Below, piece after piece: positions 1 to 7,284 of a stretch of DNA of 49,817 bases. The notes under the pieces are model-generated. The model was not told the origin of the DNA, made no database searches, and was given only the letters and a program-made list of their open reading frames with translations. Origin of the DNA: Patescibacteria group bacterium (GTDB lineage Bacteria > Patescibacteriota > Patescibacteriia > Patescibacteriales > GWC2-42-12); NCBI GenBank assembly GCA_028707005.1, contig JAQTVB010000006.1, positions 1-49,817 on the forward strand, given 5' to 3'. Every line of letters starts with the position of its first letter. The stretch's first letter is position 1. Made by a program: the position numbers and the translations under genes.

Positions 1-246
1 ACTCCGGCCGCCGACACATCCAAACCGTAAGCGTTTGGAACCTGTAATTTTCCTAAAACTACGGTGGTGGCTTGCGTGCCGCCGATGTTAACGGTGGTGG
101 CCGTGGTGGTGCCGAGGTTTAATACTCCGGCCGCCGACACGTCCAAGCCATAAGCTTTTGGAACCTGTAATTTTCCTAAAACTACGGTGGTGGCTTGCGT
201 GCCGCCGATGTTAACGGTGGTGGCCGTGGTGGTGCCGATGTTTAGC
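1..246. repeat. Tandem 123-bp repeat, two full copies plus a diverged third
   Basis: Bases 1-123 and 124-246 are near-identical direct repeats with about eight mismatches by eye, mostly at the unit edges. A diverged third copy begins at 247. The period is 41 codons, so copy-number change would keep the frame of the minus-strand protein. The contig starting inside this array fits an assembly break at a repeat, so the true copy number is unknown. Confidence 0.9.
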
Positions 247-422
247 ACGCCGGCAGTTGTCGCGTCCAAACCGTAATCGGGAGCTATAGTTATATGACCC
301 CCGGTATCAATACTGGTACCGATAGTAGTTGTGGCGGCGACAATCCCAACCGTGGCAAGCGTGGCAACTATGGAAGCGATAACCACCTGGAAAAACAGTT
401 TTGATTCAAATAGTTTTTTCAT
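1..422 (-). CDS. Partial secreted or membrane-anchored tandem-repeat surface protein (5' part only)
   Basis: Reading the minus strand from the ATG at 422-420 gives an open frame that runs off the left edge without a stop. It starts MKKLFESKLFFQVVIASIVA, a short charged stretch followed by a hydrophobic segment (about residues 10-30) that fits a signal anchor. A Thr/Gly/Val-rich region follows, made of 41-residue repeats with cores such as TTTATTVNIGG and a YGLDVSAAGVLN segment. Low-complexity repeats of this kind are common in CPR surface or fibre-like proteins, often with a C-terminal chaperone domain, but the C-terminus is missing here so the class is inference. About 140 codons are present. 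No clear promoter or ribosome binding site was seen. No function is assigned. Confidence 0.75.
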   Translation of the reverse strand, partial: MKKLFESKLFFQVVIASIVATLATVGIVAATTTIGTSIDTGGHITIAPDYGLDATTAGVLNIGTTTATTVNIGGTQATTVVLGKLQVPKAYGLDVSAAGVLNLGTTTATTVNIGGTQATTVVLGKLQVPNAYGLDVSAAG

Positions 423-596
423 AGTCTTTAATTTTTAGTTTCAATAAAAATTAATATTTAGGCCTAACATATTAATCTTTATTTTTTTGCCTATTAGTTA
501 ATTATTATTTGAATTTATCAAGATAATTGAGTTTAATCCCTAGGTTAAGGGAGTTCGACCTTTTAAACTCGCTTTGATAAATAATTATTTTTTATT

Positions 597-634
597 AAAA
601 AAACCAGCTAAAAAATTTAGCCGGTTTTTTATAT
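597..634 (-). terminator. Intrinsic terminator, possibly bidirectional
   Basis: The arms read roughly AAAACCAGCTAAA and TTTAGCCGGTTTT around a short A-rich loop, with T runs at both ends. On the minus strand it would end transcription of the HTH gene that stops at 760. On the plus strand it could also work. Confidence 0.7.
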
Positions 635-676
635 TTTAAAACCTGTTTTATTTCTAAAAAGAAAATAGAATAATTA

Positions 677-723
677 CAATAACCTCCTAACATAAGCATG
701 GGGATAAGTCTTATGTGTTATTG
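677..723. other. Bulged hairpin containing an orphan AGGAGG on the minus strand
   Basis: Two perfect 7-bp stems, CAATAAC/GTTATTG (677-683 and 717-723) and ACATAAG/CTTATGT (690-696 and 710-716), stack with a 6-base bulge on one side only. The bulge and flanking base read CCTCCT on the plus strand, a perfect Shine-Dalgarno AGGAGG on the minus strand. No start codon with a following open frame lies at a useful distance. It sits in the 3' region of the HTH transcript. Confidence 0.5.
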
Positions 724-742
724 TTTATATTATAGCATAAAA

Positions 743-781
743 TTATCCACAGGACAATTTTATTGCTTCCATTTATCCACA
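743..781 (+). promoter_or_regulatory. Two perfect DnaA-box 9-mers, 30 bp apart
   Basis: TTATCCACA occurs at 743-751 and again at 773-781 in the same orientation, exactly 30 bp start to start. A one-mismatch copy (TTATCCCCA) is on the minus strand at about 700-708. The second box overlaps the last codons of the HTH gene. The surroundings are AT-rich. No dnaA, dnaN or other replication gene is in the window, so origin function is not shown; a DnaA-titration site or chance are alternatives. Confidence 0.45.
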
Positions 782-1056
782 TATTGGCCCAAACCAAATT
801 GATTTAATTTGTTTTTGAGCTTTTTTTTAGTGTGCAAATATAATATTAAGGTAGGAAAGTCAATTAAATAGCGGTTGCCGATGATTTTATATTTAACATA
901 GTTATACTGTATAGCTCGGCGGATGGTTTTTGTTTGTACTCCGCCTAATTTTGCGGCTTCAGAAACAGAAAGCCATATAGGCTTAATTGCCTGATTTAAT
1001 AGTTGATTATTAGCGAGATCAGATGGATTGATAACCATTTTTGGAGTAAAGTCCAC
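760..1056 (-). CDS. Small helix-turn-helix DNA-binding protein (excisionase/MerR-like fold)
   Basis: This 98-residue basic protein has an HTH-like segment at about residues 28-60 (WLSVSEAAKLGGVQTKTIRR), a short wing (KYKIIGNRYLIDF), and a basic tail ending FGLGQYVDKWK. This resembles the excisionase or MerR-type winged HTH used by small regulators, and similar small HTH proteins are frequent in CPR genomes. The listed start is a GTG at 1056-1054 with only a weak purine stretch before it. An in-frame ATG at residue 7 (1038-1036) is an alternative and would leave all three upstream dyads outside the gene. The gene is alone on the minus strand, followed by a terminator. Its target is unknown; autoregulation through the dyads is inferred. 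Confidence 0.75.
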   Translation of the reverse strand: MDFTPKMVINPSDLANNQLLNQAIKPIWLSVSEAAKLGGVQTKTIRRAIQYNYVKYKIIGNRYLIDFPTLILYLHTKKKLKNKLNQFGLGQYVDKWKQ

Positions 1057-1176
1057 ATTCTTGTAGACTTAAGTTTATGTTTAAATTGACTTTAGTCCAC
1101 GCTACTGTAGACTAAAGTCGGGGTAAATGGTTAATTATATTTATATAGTAAAGTCTAGATTACTCTAGACTTAAGT
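1045..1176. promoter_or_regulatory. Three operator-like dyads with identical half-site spacing
   Basis: Three inverted repeats lie at 1045-1074, 1088-1119 and 1147-1176. Each has GTC facing GAC across exactly 12 bases: AGTAAAGTC-N12-GACTTAAGT, GACTTTAGTC-N12-GACTAAAGTC and AGTAAAGTC-N12-GACTTAAGT. The middle copy is a perfect 10-bp dyad. The centres are about 44 and 58 bp apart. The first overlaps the GTG start of the HTH gene. They look like binding sites for a dimeric regulator, most simply the HTH protein itself. Confidence 0.65.
1134..1139 (-). promoter_or_regulatory. Candidate -10 box (TATAAT) for the HTH gene
   Basis: The minus strand reads TATAAT here, between the second and third dyads. 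A -35 box at 17-bp spacing would fall at about 1157-1162, in the centre of the third dyad, but its bases are a poor match. This placement fits repression by the dyad-binding protein. The call rests on the -10 match alone. Confidence 0.4.
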
Positions 1177-1507
1177 AATGTATTTATATTTTTGCATATT
1201 GTTTTAAATAAATCAAGTAGAGGATAATCACGTAGCATGTATCACATAACACATAACAAAATTTAGCTAATCTTTATCTATTTATTATTTCGTGTTTTGT
1301 GCTGCTTGTTGCCTAATCCGGTTTGCCTTTCACCGATATATATGTTATTATTCATTATAATTCTTTTCTCTAAGCTGGACGGAATCCCGCATGGAGACAA
1401 ATAGCTAATTTTAGCTAATATTTTTATATACATAAACACCCCCCTGAATCGCGGGGTAAATTATCGGTGGTTACTGTAACAATATTATAAATTTTACGTA
1501 TTATTAA
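1177..1507. other. Intergenic region upstream of the ECF sigma gene
   Basis: No gene was recognised. Bases 1234-1264 contain seven-base-period units such as ACACATA. A TATAAT lies at 1356-1361 without a fitting -35 box. GTTACTGTAAC, an 11-base palindrome at about 1470-1480, lies close to the sigma gene start and could be an operator or part of a promoter. A CCCC/GGGG hairpin sits near 1440-1456. Confidence 0.45.
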
Positions 1508-2098
1508 ATGAAAACAGGAAAAATTGAAGAAAAGTTATTGCTATATAAAATAAAAAAGAATGACAAGGCCGCCTTTATAAAGGCTTATGATCTGTATGTT
1601 GATCAGCTTTACAGATTTATTTATTTTAAAGTAGGAAATAAGGAGGAGGCGGAAGATTTATGCTCATCAGTGTTTTTAAAGACCTGGAATTATATTTTAG
1701 AGAACAGCCTTACCGATCATAAAACTTTAAAAGCCTTGCTTTACAGAATCTCCAGAAATTTGATAATTGATCATTATAGAAAAAACAAGGCAGGAGGAAC
1801 TTTTGGTTTGGACGATGAGAGGGTGACGCAAATATCCGATGAAAAACAAAATCCGCGCAAGAACTTGGAATTAAAAGCCGATTTGTTGGTTCTGGAAACT
1901 AAATTGCCGGAACTGAAAGATGAATACCGCGAAGTAATAATTTTGCGATTCGTCAATGAACTTTCCATAAAAGAAATCGCTGACATTTTGGATAAATCAA
2001 AAGGCAATGTAAGAGTTTTGATTTATCGGGCGCTCAACGCTTTAAAAGAACTCTTAAGCCAGGAAGAAAAAATTAATAATATAGGTAATACGAAATAA
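1508..2098 (+). CDS. ECF-family RNA polymerase sigma factor
   Basis: The 196-residue protein has the two domains expected of an extracytoplasmic-function sigma factor. Sigma region 2 spans about residues 22-95, with EEAEDLCSSVFLKTWN (46-61) and the basic RISRNLIIDHYRK segment (80-92) for core binding and -10 recognition. Region 4 spans about 133-183, with LSIKEIADILDKSKGNVRVL as the HTH for the -35 element. The length is normal for the family. No strong ribosome binding site precedes the ATG. It is followed after 40 bases by a DUF5667 membrane protein, a pairing that resembles sigma/anti-sigma modules. The S-layer-like gene downstream is a plausible target, but this is inference. Confidence 0.92.
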   Translation: MKTGKIEEKLLLYKIKKNDKAAFIKAYDLYVDQLYRFIYFKVGNKEEAEDLCSSVFLKTWNYILENSLTDHKTLKALLYRISRNLIIDHYRKNKAGGTFGLDDERVTQISDEKQNPRKNLELKADLLVLETKLPELKDEYREVIILRFVNELSIKEIADILDKSKGNVRVLIYRALNALKELLSQEEKINNIGNTK

Positions 2099-2129
2099 AT
2101 AGGATGAATATTTAATAGCGCATAGAAAC

Positions 2130-2145
2130 CTTTCATATATGAAAG
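2130..2145. promoter_or_regulatory. 16-bp perfect palindrome across a start codon
   Basis: CTTTCATATATGAAAG is a perfect palindrome that includes the ATG (2139-2141) of the DUF5667 gene. As RNA it could form a weak hairpin hiding the start codon; as DNA it could be an operator. Function is not shown. Confidence 0.4.
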
Positions 2146-3029
2146 ATCAAGAGTTGCTAAAAAAATTAAATAATTTCCAAGAGATTAAACCTGACCAGGC
2201 TTGGAAGAAAAGCTATCGGGAGATTTTGTTTAGCCAAATTTCCGCCAGCCGTCCGATTGCGGCGCCGCAATCGGATATCAGAATAATTTGGGAAAGCATC
2301 ATGCCGTGGCAGATTTTAACGAATTTGGCCAAACCGGTTTGGATGGCGTCTTTGGCCAGCGTCTTAATAATGGTGGTTGGCTTGGGCGGCGTTTACGCTT
2401 CAAAGAATTCTAAGCCCGGCGATTCATTATATATCGCGAAAATTATCAGCGAGAAAGCGCAATTTGCCATGGCTTTTGACGAAAAGGATAAAGCCAAACT
2501 GGGAGTGGAGTTCGCCTCTAATCGTACCAGGGAGATTATTGAGGTTTTAAAAGAGTCGGACCAGGCCGCGGCAACTAATGATAATAAGCTTGAAACTTTA
2601 TCGCAGAATTTTAAAAAGGAAATCAGCCAGGTAAAAACCCGGTTGTCCACGATTAAGAAATCCGATGGCCAGCCGAAAGACGACGAGACCGAAGTTTTTG
2701 GCGCCAATTTAGGAAAAAACGATCAAAGAATGGAAATTGCCGTACCGGCCGCGCCCGCCGGACCGCAGATAAAATCGGAGACACCCAAGCCAATAACCGC
2801 GGCTACGCCGGAGATGCTCGCCCCAAAAAATTCTAATATAAGCGATGCTACCTCTACGCCAAGCTCTGCCCGAGCCGATAAGATGCTGGAGGAAGCGGAA
2901 AAATTGTTTGATGAAAAAAATTATGATGGCACGATTAGCAAATTGGAAGAAGTGAATAAAGCCATTGATCAATCTGGATCCGGCCAGGTTAAGGGCGAGA
3001 GTGAAACCGCGAGCAGCACGGGGAAATGA
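2139..3029 (+). CDS. DUF5667-like membrane protein, candidate anti-sigma factor
   Basis: The 296-residue protein has a cytoplasmic N-terminus of about 65 residues, one transmembrane segment at about 68-86 (WMASLASVLIMVVGLGGVYA), then an outer domain starting SKPGDSLYIAKIISEKAQ, the signature I associate with DUF5667. A proline/alanine-rich linker (about residues 200-245) and a charged helix with TPR-like character (KMLEEAEKLFDEKNYDGTISKLEE) follow. The position directly after an ECF sigma gene, with a single-pass topology, suggests a regulator that holds the sigma factor at the membrane. No zinc-binding HxxxCxxC anti-sigma motif is visible, so this role is inferred from context. The gene ends in TGA, which supports the standard genetic code. 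Confidence 0.75.
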   Translation: MKDQELLKKLNNFQEIKPDQAWKKSYREILFSQISASRPIAAPQSDIRIIWESIMPWQILTNLAKPVWMASLASVLIMVVGLGGVYASKNSKPGDSLYIAKIISEKAQFAMAFDEKDKAKLGVEFASNRTREIIEVLKESDQAAATNDNKLETLSQNFKKEISQVKTRLSTIKKSDGQPKDDETEVFGANLGKNDQRMEIAVPAAPAGPQIKSETPKPITAATPEMLAPKNSNISDATSTPSSARADKMLEEAEKLFDEKNYDGTISKLEEVNKAIDQSGSGQVKGESETASSTGK

Positions 3030-3076
3030 ATTAAGAATTAAGAATTAAGAATTAAGAATTATGAATTATGAATCAT
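3028..3076. repeat. Seven-copy heptanucleotide repeat abutting a stop codon
   Basis: Seven units of 7 bp run from 3028: GAATTAA four times, GAATTAT twice and GAATCAT once. The array begins within the TGA stop of the upstream gene. The same NNGAATT type recurs at 17564-17605 and, inside a coding gene, at 22239-22273. Confidence 0.85.
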
Positions 3077-3519
3077 GGAGAAAAAGACCCCTTTTGTCTT
3101 ATGCGGCGATTGCCTTAGGGCATTAGGATAAGATTAAGAAATGATTAATGCGCGTTAGACTGTTTGTCTCAAAAGGCGAATAGTCTAATCCGCATTAAGC
3201 GGGTAAGATAAAGTTTGAAAGGTCGATCTGCTTCAAGTGGAGACTTTATCAAATTAATTAATCAAACTTGTTTTTTAAATTCAATGCCCGGACTTGTTCC
3301 GGGATTAAATCCGGCGATTGATCGTCGCCAGATATCAAGCAAATCAGCAAGCTAACCGCAAAGACATTTTCGATTTATGATTTTCGAATTACGATTTCGA
3401 AATCTAAAATCGAAAATCTAAAATCGTAATTTTTTTGTGGGGCGGGATTCCGGTTGATTTGCTTAAGATCGCCTCATTTATGAGGCATGAATTTAAAAAC
3501 GAGTAAAGGAAAATTTACT
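3077..3519. other. Structured non-coding leader before the S-layer-like gene
   Basis: No gene was recognised in this stretch. It holds a hairpin with a 17-bp stem carrying two mismatches (3145-3161 with 3182-3198, 20-base loop), and a second stem GATAAAGT/ACTTTATC (3207-3214 with 3243-3250) that competes with AAGTTTG/CAAACTT (3211-3217 with 3263-3269). It also has a CCCGG/CCGGG hairpin near 3287-3305, a heptamer-built hairpin (3371-3433), and GCCTCAT/ATGAGGC (3471-3486) just upstream. No convincing sigma-70 promoter was found, so an ECF-dependent promoter is possible. Confidence 0.55.
3371..3433. repeat. Nine heptamers forming an inverted pair of arrays
   Basis: Four units of CGATTTT type (3371-3398) are followed by five units of the reverse type such as AAAATCG (3399-3433), then a T run. 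The two halves can fold back on each other, for example AATTACGATTT with AAATCGTAATT. It may act as a terminator or attenuator ahead of the S-layer-like gene. The unit matches the CGATTTT array inside the GT gene at 13576-13603. Confidence 0.7.
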
Positions 3520-6500
3520 ATGGAAAGATTCAAACAAATCTTTGCCGCAGGCGTAATTTTTGTCACCGTTCTATCAATGAGCGTGGTTACGGTCCCTCAG
3601 GCCCAAGCCGCCGCTTCAGCCGGTGACTTAATCAAGATGGCCGGACTTTCTTCCGTCTATTACTTGGCCGCTGATGGCAAGAGATATGTTTTCCCTAATG
3701 AGCAAACTTATTTTTCCTGGTATAGTGATTTCTCCGGAGTGGTGACCGTTCCGCAAGCGGAACTGGAATCATATCCTCTGGGAGCTAACGTTACTATTAG
3801 ACCAGGTACTAAATTAGTTAAAATTACTACTAATCCGAAAGTTTACGCTGTTACTTCGGGCGGCACTTTAGTTGCTGTTCCTGATGAAGCAACGGCTTCA
3901 ACTTTATACGGAACTAATTGGAACAAGAGAATTGTTGATGTTCCGGATGCTTTCTTTACCAATTACAAGACCAGCGCGTCTACTGTGAGCGCGACCGCTT
4001 ATCCACAAGGCAGTTTGGTGAAATACTCCGGTTCAGCTGATACTTATTTAGTAAATGCTGACGGCACGGTTTCCAAGATTGCCACTGAAGCGGCTTTTAC
4101 CGCTAACAGATTCAAATGGGCTGATGTTGTTACTGCCACGATTGCTAAACCAACCTCTGGCGCTGACATCACCGCCGCCGTTGCCACTCTTACCGACACT
4201 TCGTCAGGCGCGGGTGGAACCATAGCTGTCGGCGCGGGTACGGGCGTGACTGTTGCTTTGGCTTCAGATACTCCGGTTTCGGCCACTATAATCACCAATA
4301 CTACGGTTACTACCGGCAACGGCCAGGCCTATGTTCCTTTCTTGAAGATTAACTTCACCGCGGCCGCTGATGGCGATGTTAAAATAACCAATTTGAAGGT
4401 TAAGAGAACCGGCATTTCAGCTGATGCTGATATTGAAAGCTTGTATCTCTATGATGGAACTACCAGATTAACCGCCGAAGCTTCCATCTCTTCAAACGTT
4501 GCTACCTTTAACAACGCTTCCGGCTTATTCACGGTTACCAAAGGCACGACTAAATCAATTACCTTGAGGGGCGATATGCTTTATAGCGCCACTTCAGGCA
4601 AGACCATTGGCTTTAGCATAATTGCGGCTACGGATGTTACCACTAACGGCGCGGCCGTAAGCGGTTCTTTCCCTGTCACCGGCAATTTAATGTCAACCGC
4701 CAATGCGACTGATTTGGGCAAATTGGTAATTACACGCAGTTTCCCAACCGATACTGATCAGACAATTGACCCTGACACTAAAGAAGCTGAAGTGGCGAAA
4801 TTTAGTTTCGCCGGTTCAGAACAAGCTTTAAGCGTTGAGAAGATTATCTTCACCGAAATCGGCAGCGTGCAGACAGATGATCTAGCTAACTTCAAGCTAT
4901 TGGATCCGTCCGGTACCGTTATTGGTACGGTTGCTGCTATGAATTCTAGTTATGAAGTTGTTTTTGATTTAAGCGCCAAGCCATACGCGATGGCCAAGGG
5001 CGTGACCAAGATTCTAAGCTTAAGGGCCGATATAGTTAAGGGTTCAACCAGAACTTTCTACTTCTCGGTTCAGAATAAGTATGACATCTTAGTCAAGGAT
5101 ACGAGCTATGCCGTTTATGTTGAACCATATTCTGCCGGTTCATTTACGGTAGCTGCTCCTGATACAGGCGTTGAATTCACCATTAACTCCGGCTCTCTAT
5201 CCATCGCCATCACCACCGGCGCCCCAAGCGGCAATATTACCTTGGACGGCACCAACGTGGATGTGGGTGAATGGGATTTTAGAGCTTCCGGAGAAGATAT
5301 GAAGGTTAAGGATTTGACGGCCGCGGTTGTTACCACCGGCGCAGTTAAGGGCGGTTTGGATAACGCCAAAATCTATGTTGACGGCGCTCAAGTCGGCTCA
5401 ACCAAAGATTTGACCGATACTCTTTATGACGGCACTGGCGAAAATATTACGACCTGGGGCTTTGGCTCATCCTTTATCGTTAAAGCCGGCACTACGGCCA
5501 AGGTGAAAATTTTAGCGGATATTAAGACCGCGACTTCCACCAGCTTTACCGGCAACGAAACCGTCCATGTTAGAGTTTCTACCGGAGCTTCCGACGTGCA
5601 GAAAATGAGCTCCTTGGGTTACCAGGCCGCGATTGGCGCGGTTTGGGGAACGGCCTCTACTCTGGCTGTAACGTCCGCCGCTTTAACCGTTTCCAAGTAT
5701 TCCGGCTACGGCAACCAGACAGTAATTCGCGGCACCTCAAATCAGAAAATGGGTGCATTCGTAGTCACTGCCGGTACCTCTGAAGGAGTAAGCCTGTCTT
5801 CCATCACGGTAAATTTAGCTACATATGAGGCTACGACCATAACCAACATGTACCTAAAAGACAATGTTACCGGAGCGGTTATTGGCTCGGCTAAGAATGT
5901 TCCCGGCACTTCCAACATCTATTCTTTGTCGCCCAACATTACTTTGGCCGCTAATGGCTCAAAAACCATTAATCTATACGCTGACGTGAAGTCTGACGCG
6001 GCTGCTCATGCTTGGGCCGCCACGGTTGATGCTGATGGCAGCGGCGTAGTTACCGGTAATTCGGTTTCAGCCTCCGGCTCGGGAACCGAGATTCAGACCA
6101 TGACTATAGCTGCCGCCGGCACTTTAACTGTCACTAACGGCAGCATGCCTGACGCGGCTATTGTCTTGGCTGGTTCAACCGGCAATTCCATGGCGCAGTA
6201 CACTTTCAGCGCGGTTAATGAAGGCTTTACCGTTGATGAATTGAAGTTAAAAACGGCGAATGGTTTCGCGACTTCAACCAATCAGGTAACCATCAAGTAC
6301 ACTGATAAAGCCGGCGTAGCTCAACAGGCGTCCGCGTCATTCATTTCCGGCACGGAACCTAATTCCACGGCGACTTTCACCGGTTTAACTATCTATGTAC
6401 CGGCGAATAGCGACGCTTCAATCAATGTTTATGTTGATATGGCCACCTTGTCTCAAAGCGGCGCTTCGCAGTCAGGCCAGAGCGGCACGATTATCCTTGA

Positions 6501-7161
6501 TTACGATGAGGGCTTTAACGCTACCGGCGATGCCGGCACGGCGATAGAAACCCCGACCAACAGCACGGGCGATTTCACCAGCAATTCTTTCTACAACAGA
6601 AAGAGCAAACCGACCTTTGCTAAGCTTGACGCGGGTGCTGATCCGCTTAACGGACCTTTGTATAAGTTCTCGGTTGTGGCCGATAGTGTGGGAGGCAATA
6701 TTGAGATTAAGCAATTAAGCTTTACTGTCGCGACTACGAACTGCGAAGTAACCAGCTTATATCTCTATGACACGAGCGCTTCTTTGGCTTTAACCGACGC
6801 TACTAGGCCGATTACAGTCCTTGAAGGAGCCGCAGTTGCCGTGATAGTCGGCGGCAGTACTCCTCTGGATAACGATGTCTTAACTATCGGTAGCACCGCC
6901 AAGACTTATGAATTAAGGGGCGCGGTTACCGGTTATAGCGCCGCTGGCGACCAGATTACCGTTAACTTCCAGCAAGATACTTCCACTATATCCAACACCA
7001 CTGCGTTTTTAGCTGGCGCTGACGGCACCGATGCGGGAACTTCCCTGAAGTACAACGTTTGGTCTGATAGATCAGCCAGCGCTCATACGACCGCCACGCT
7101 TGATTGGTTCAACGGCTATCTGCTAAAGGACATGACGCAATCCCAGAGCTTCTCTAAGTAA
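3520..7161 (+). CDS. Large secreted S-layer-like surface protein
   Basis: From the ATG at 3520 the protein is 1213 residues. This start is preferred over the ATG at 3487 because AAAGGA lies about 10 bases upstream and it gives a clean signal peptide (MERFKQIFAAGVIFVTVLSM, cleavage after about residue 30, AQA). The N-terminal domain (about 35-210) has repeated motifs such as YYLAADGKRYVFPN, KVYAVTSGGTLVAVP and TYLVNADGTVSKI, a pattern typical of CPR surface proteins. Roughly six Ser/Thr/Gly-rich beta-sandwich-like domains follow, with recurring motifs LYLYDG, TKSITLRGDM and TKILSLRADI. Cysteine is nearly absent. It is likely the main cell-surface protein and a possible carrier of the glycans made downstream. 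Terminator 7185-7227 follows. No membrane anchor is obvious at the C-terminus. Confidence 0.85.
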   Translation: MERFKQIFAAGVIFVTVLSMSVVTVPQAQAAASAGDLIKMAGLSSVYYLAADGKRYVFPNEQTYFSWYSDFSGVVTVPQAELESYPLGANVTIRPGTKLVKITTNPKVYAVTSGGTLVAVPDEATASTLYGTNWNKRIVDVPDAFFTNYKTSASTVSATAYPQGSLVKYSGSADTYLVNADGTVSKIATEAAFTANRFKWADVVTATIAKPTSGADITAAVATLTDTSSGAGGTIAVGAGTGVTVALASDTPVSATIITNTTVTTGNGQAYVPFLKINFTAAADGDVKITNLKVKRTGISADADIESLYLYDGTTRLTAEASISSNVATFNNASGLFTVTKGTTKSITLRGDMLYSATSGKTIGFSIIAATDVTTNGAAVSGSFPVTGNLMSTANATDLGKLVITRSFPTDTDQTIDPDTKEAEVAKFSFAGSEQALSVEKIIFTEIGSVQTDDLANFKLLDPSGTVIGTVAAMNSSYEVVFDLSAKPYAMAKGVTKILSLRADIVKGSTRTFYFSVQNKYDILVKDTSYAVYVEPYSAGSFTVAAPDTGVEFTINSGSLSIAITTGAPSGNITLDGTNVDVGEWDFRASGEDMKVKDLTAAVVTTGAVKGGLDNAKIYVDGAQVGSTKDLTDTLYDGTGENITTWGFGSSFIVKAGTTAKVKILADIKTATSTSFTGNETVHVRVSTGASDVQKMSSLGYQAAIGAVWGTASTLAVTSAALTVSKYSGYGNQTVIRGTSNQKMGAFVVTAGTSEGVSLSSITVNLATYEATTITNMYLKDNVTGAVIGSAKNVPGTSNIYSLSPNITLAANGSKTINLYADVKSDAAAHAWAATVDADGSGVVTGNSVSASGSGTEIQTMTIAAAGTLTVTNGSMPDAAIVLAGSTGNSMAQYTFSAVNEGFTVDELKLKTANGFATSTNQVTIKYTDKAGVAQQASASFISGTEPNSTATFTGLTIYVPANSDASINVYVDMATLSQSGASQSGQSGTIILDYDEGFNATGDAGTAIETPTNSTGDFTSNSFYNRKSKPTFAKLDAGADPLNGPLYKFSVVADSVGGNIEIKQLSFTVATTNCEVTSLYLYDTSASLALTDATRPITVLEGAAVAVIVGGSTPLDNDVLTIGSTAKTYELRGAVTGYSAAGDQITVNFQQDTSTISNTTAFLAGADGTDAGTSLKYNVWSDRSASAHTTATLDWFNGYLLKDMTQSQSFSK

Positions 7162-7184
7162 TTGTTGAAATTCAGATATACTAA

Positions 7185-7227
7185 AGCACCCGCCCAGCGC
7201 GCAAGCGCCTGGGCGGGTTGCTTTTTA
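7185..7227 (+). terminator. Strong intrinsic terminator after the S-layer-like gene
   Basis: A GC-rich stem pairs CCGCCCAG with CTGGGCGG around a small loop containing GCGCAAGCGC and is followed by CTTTTTA. It closes the transcript of the S-layer-like gene. Confidence 0.9.
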
Positions 7228-7246
7228 CTAGGGAATTGGCTATAAT
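7218..7246 (+). promoter_or_regulatory. Sigma-70 type promoter for the TPR/ligase operon
   Basis: TTGCTT (7218-7223) and a perfect TATAAT (7241-7246) are separated by 17 bp. The -35 box overlaps the 3' side of the terminator, so the two transcription units are packed end to start. The next gene starts at 7285. Confidence 0.6.
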
Positions 7247-7284
7247 TTAGAGGCAATCTCTTTAATTACGAGATAATAAAATAT

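Larger units (their letters stand above)
423..759. other. AT-rich intergenic region with terminator, hairpin and one DnaA box
   Basis: No coding sequence was recognised in these 337 bases. They lie upstream of the minus-strand repeat protein and downstream of the minus-strand HTH gene. They hold an intrinsic terminator near 597-634, a bulged hairpin at 677-723 and a DnaA box at 743-751. The rest is AT-rich without a convincing promoter. Confidence 0.6.

Noticed and set aside
760-1176. HTH gene plus repeats as a plasmid replication initiator with iterons
   Set aside because: The protein is only 98 residues, too short for known Rep initiators, and no plasmid genes are near. Kept only as a remote alternative to a regulator with operators.
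2709-2972. Opposite-strand open frames inside genes such as this one
   Set aside because: They lie wholly within well-supported genes, have no family features or start signals, and reflect the codon pattern of the real strand.
3028-3433. CRISPR array
   Set aside because: The repeats are 7-bp tandem units without unique spacers and no cas gene is present.
3999-4007. Third perfect DnaA box
   Set aside because: It lies inside the S-layer-like coding sequence as ordinary codons and is isolated, so chance is sufficient.
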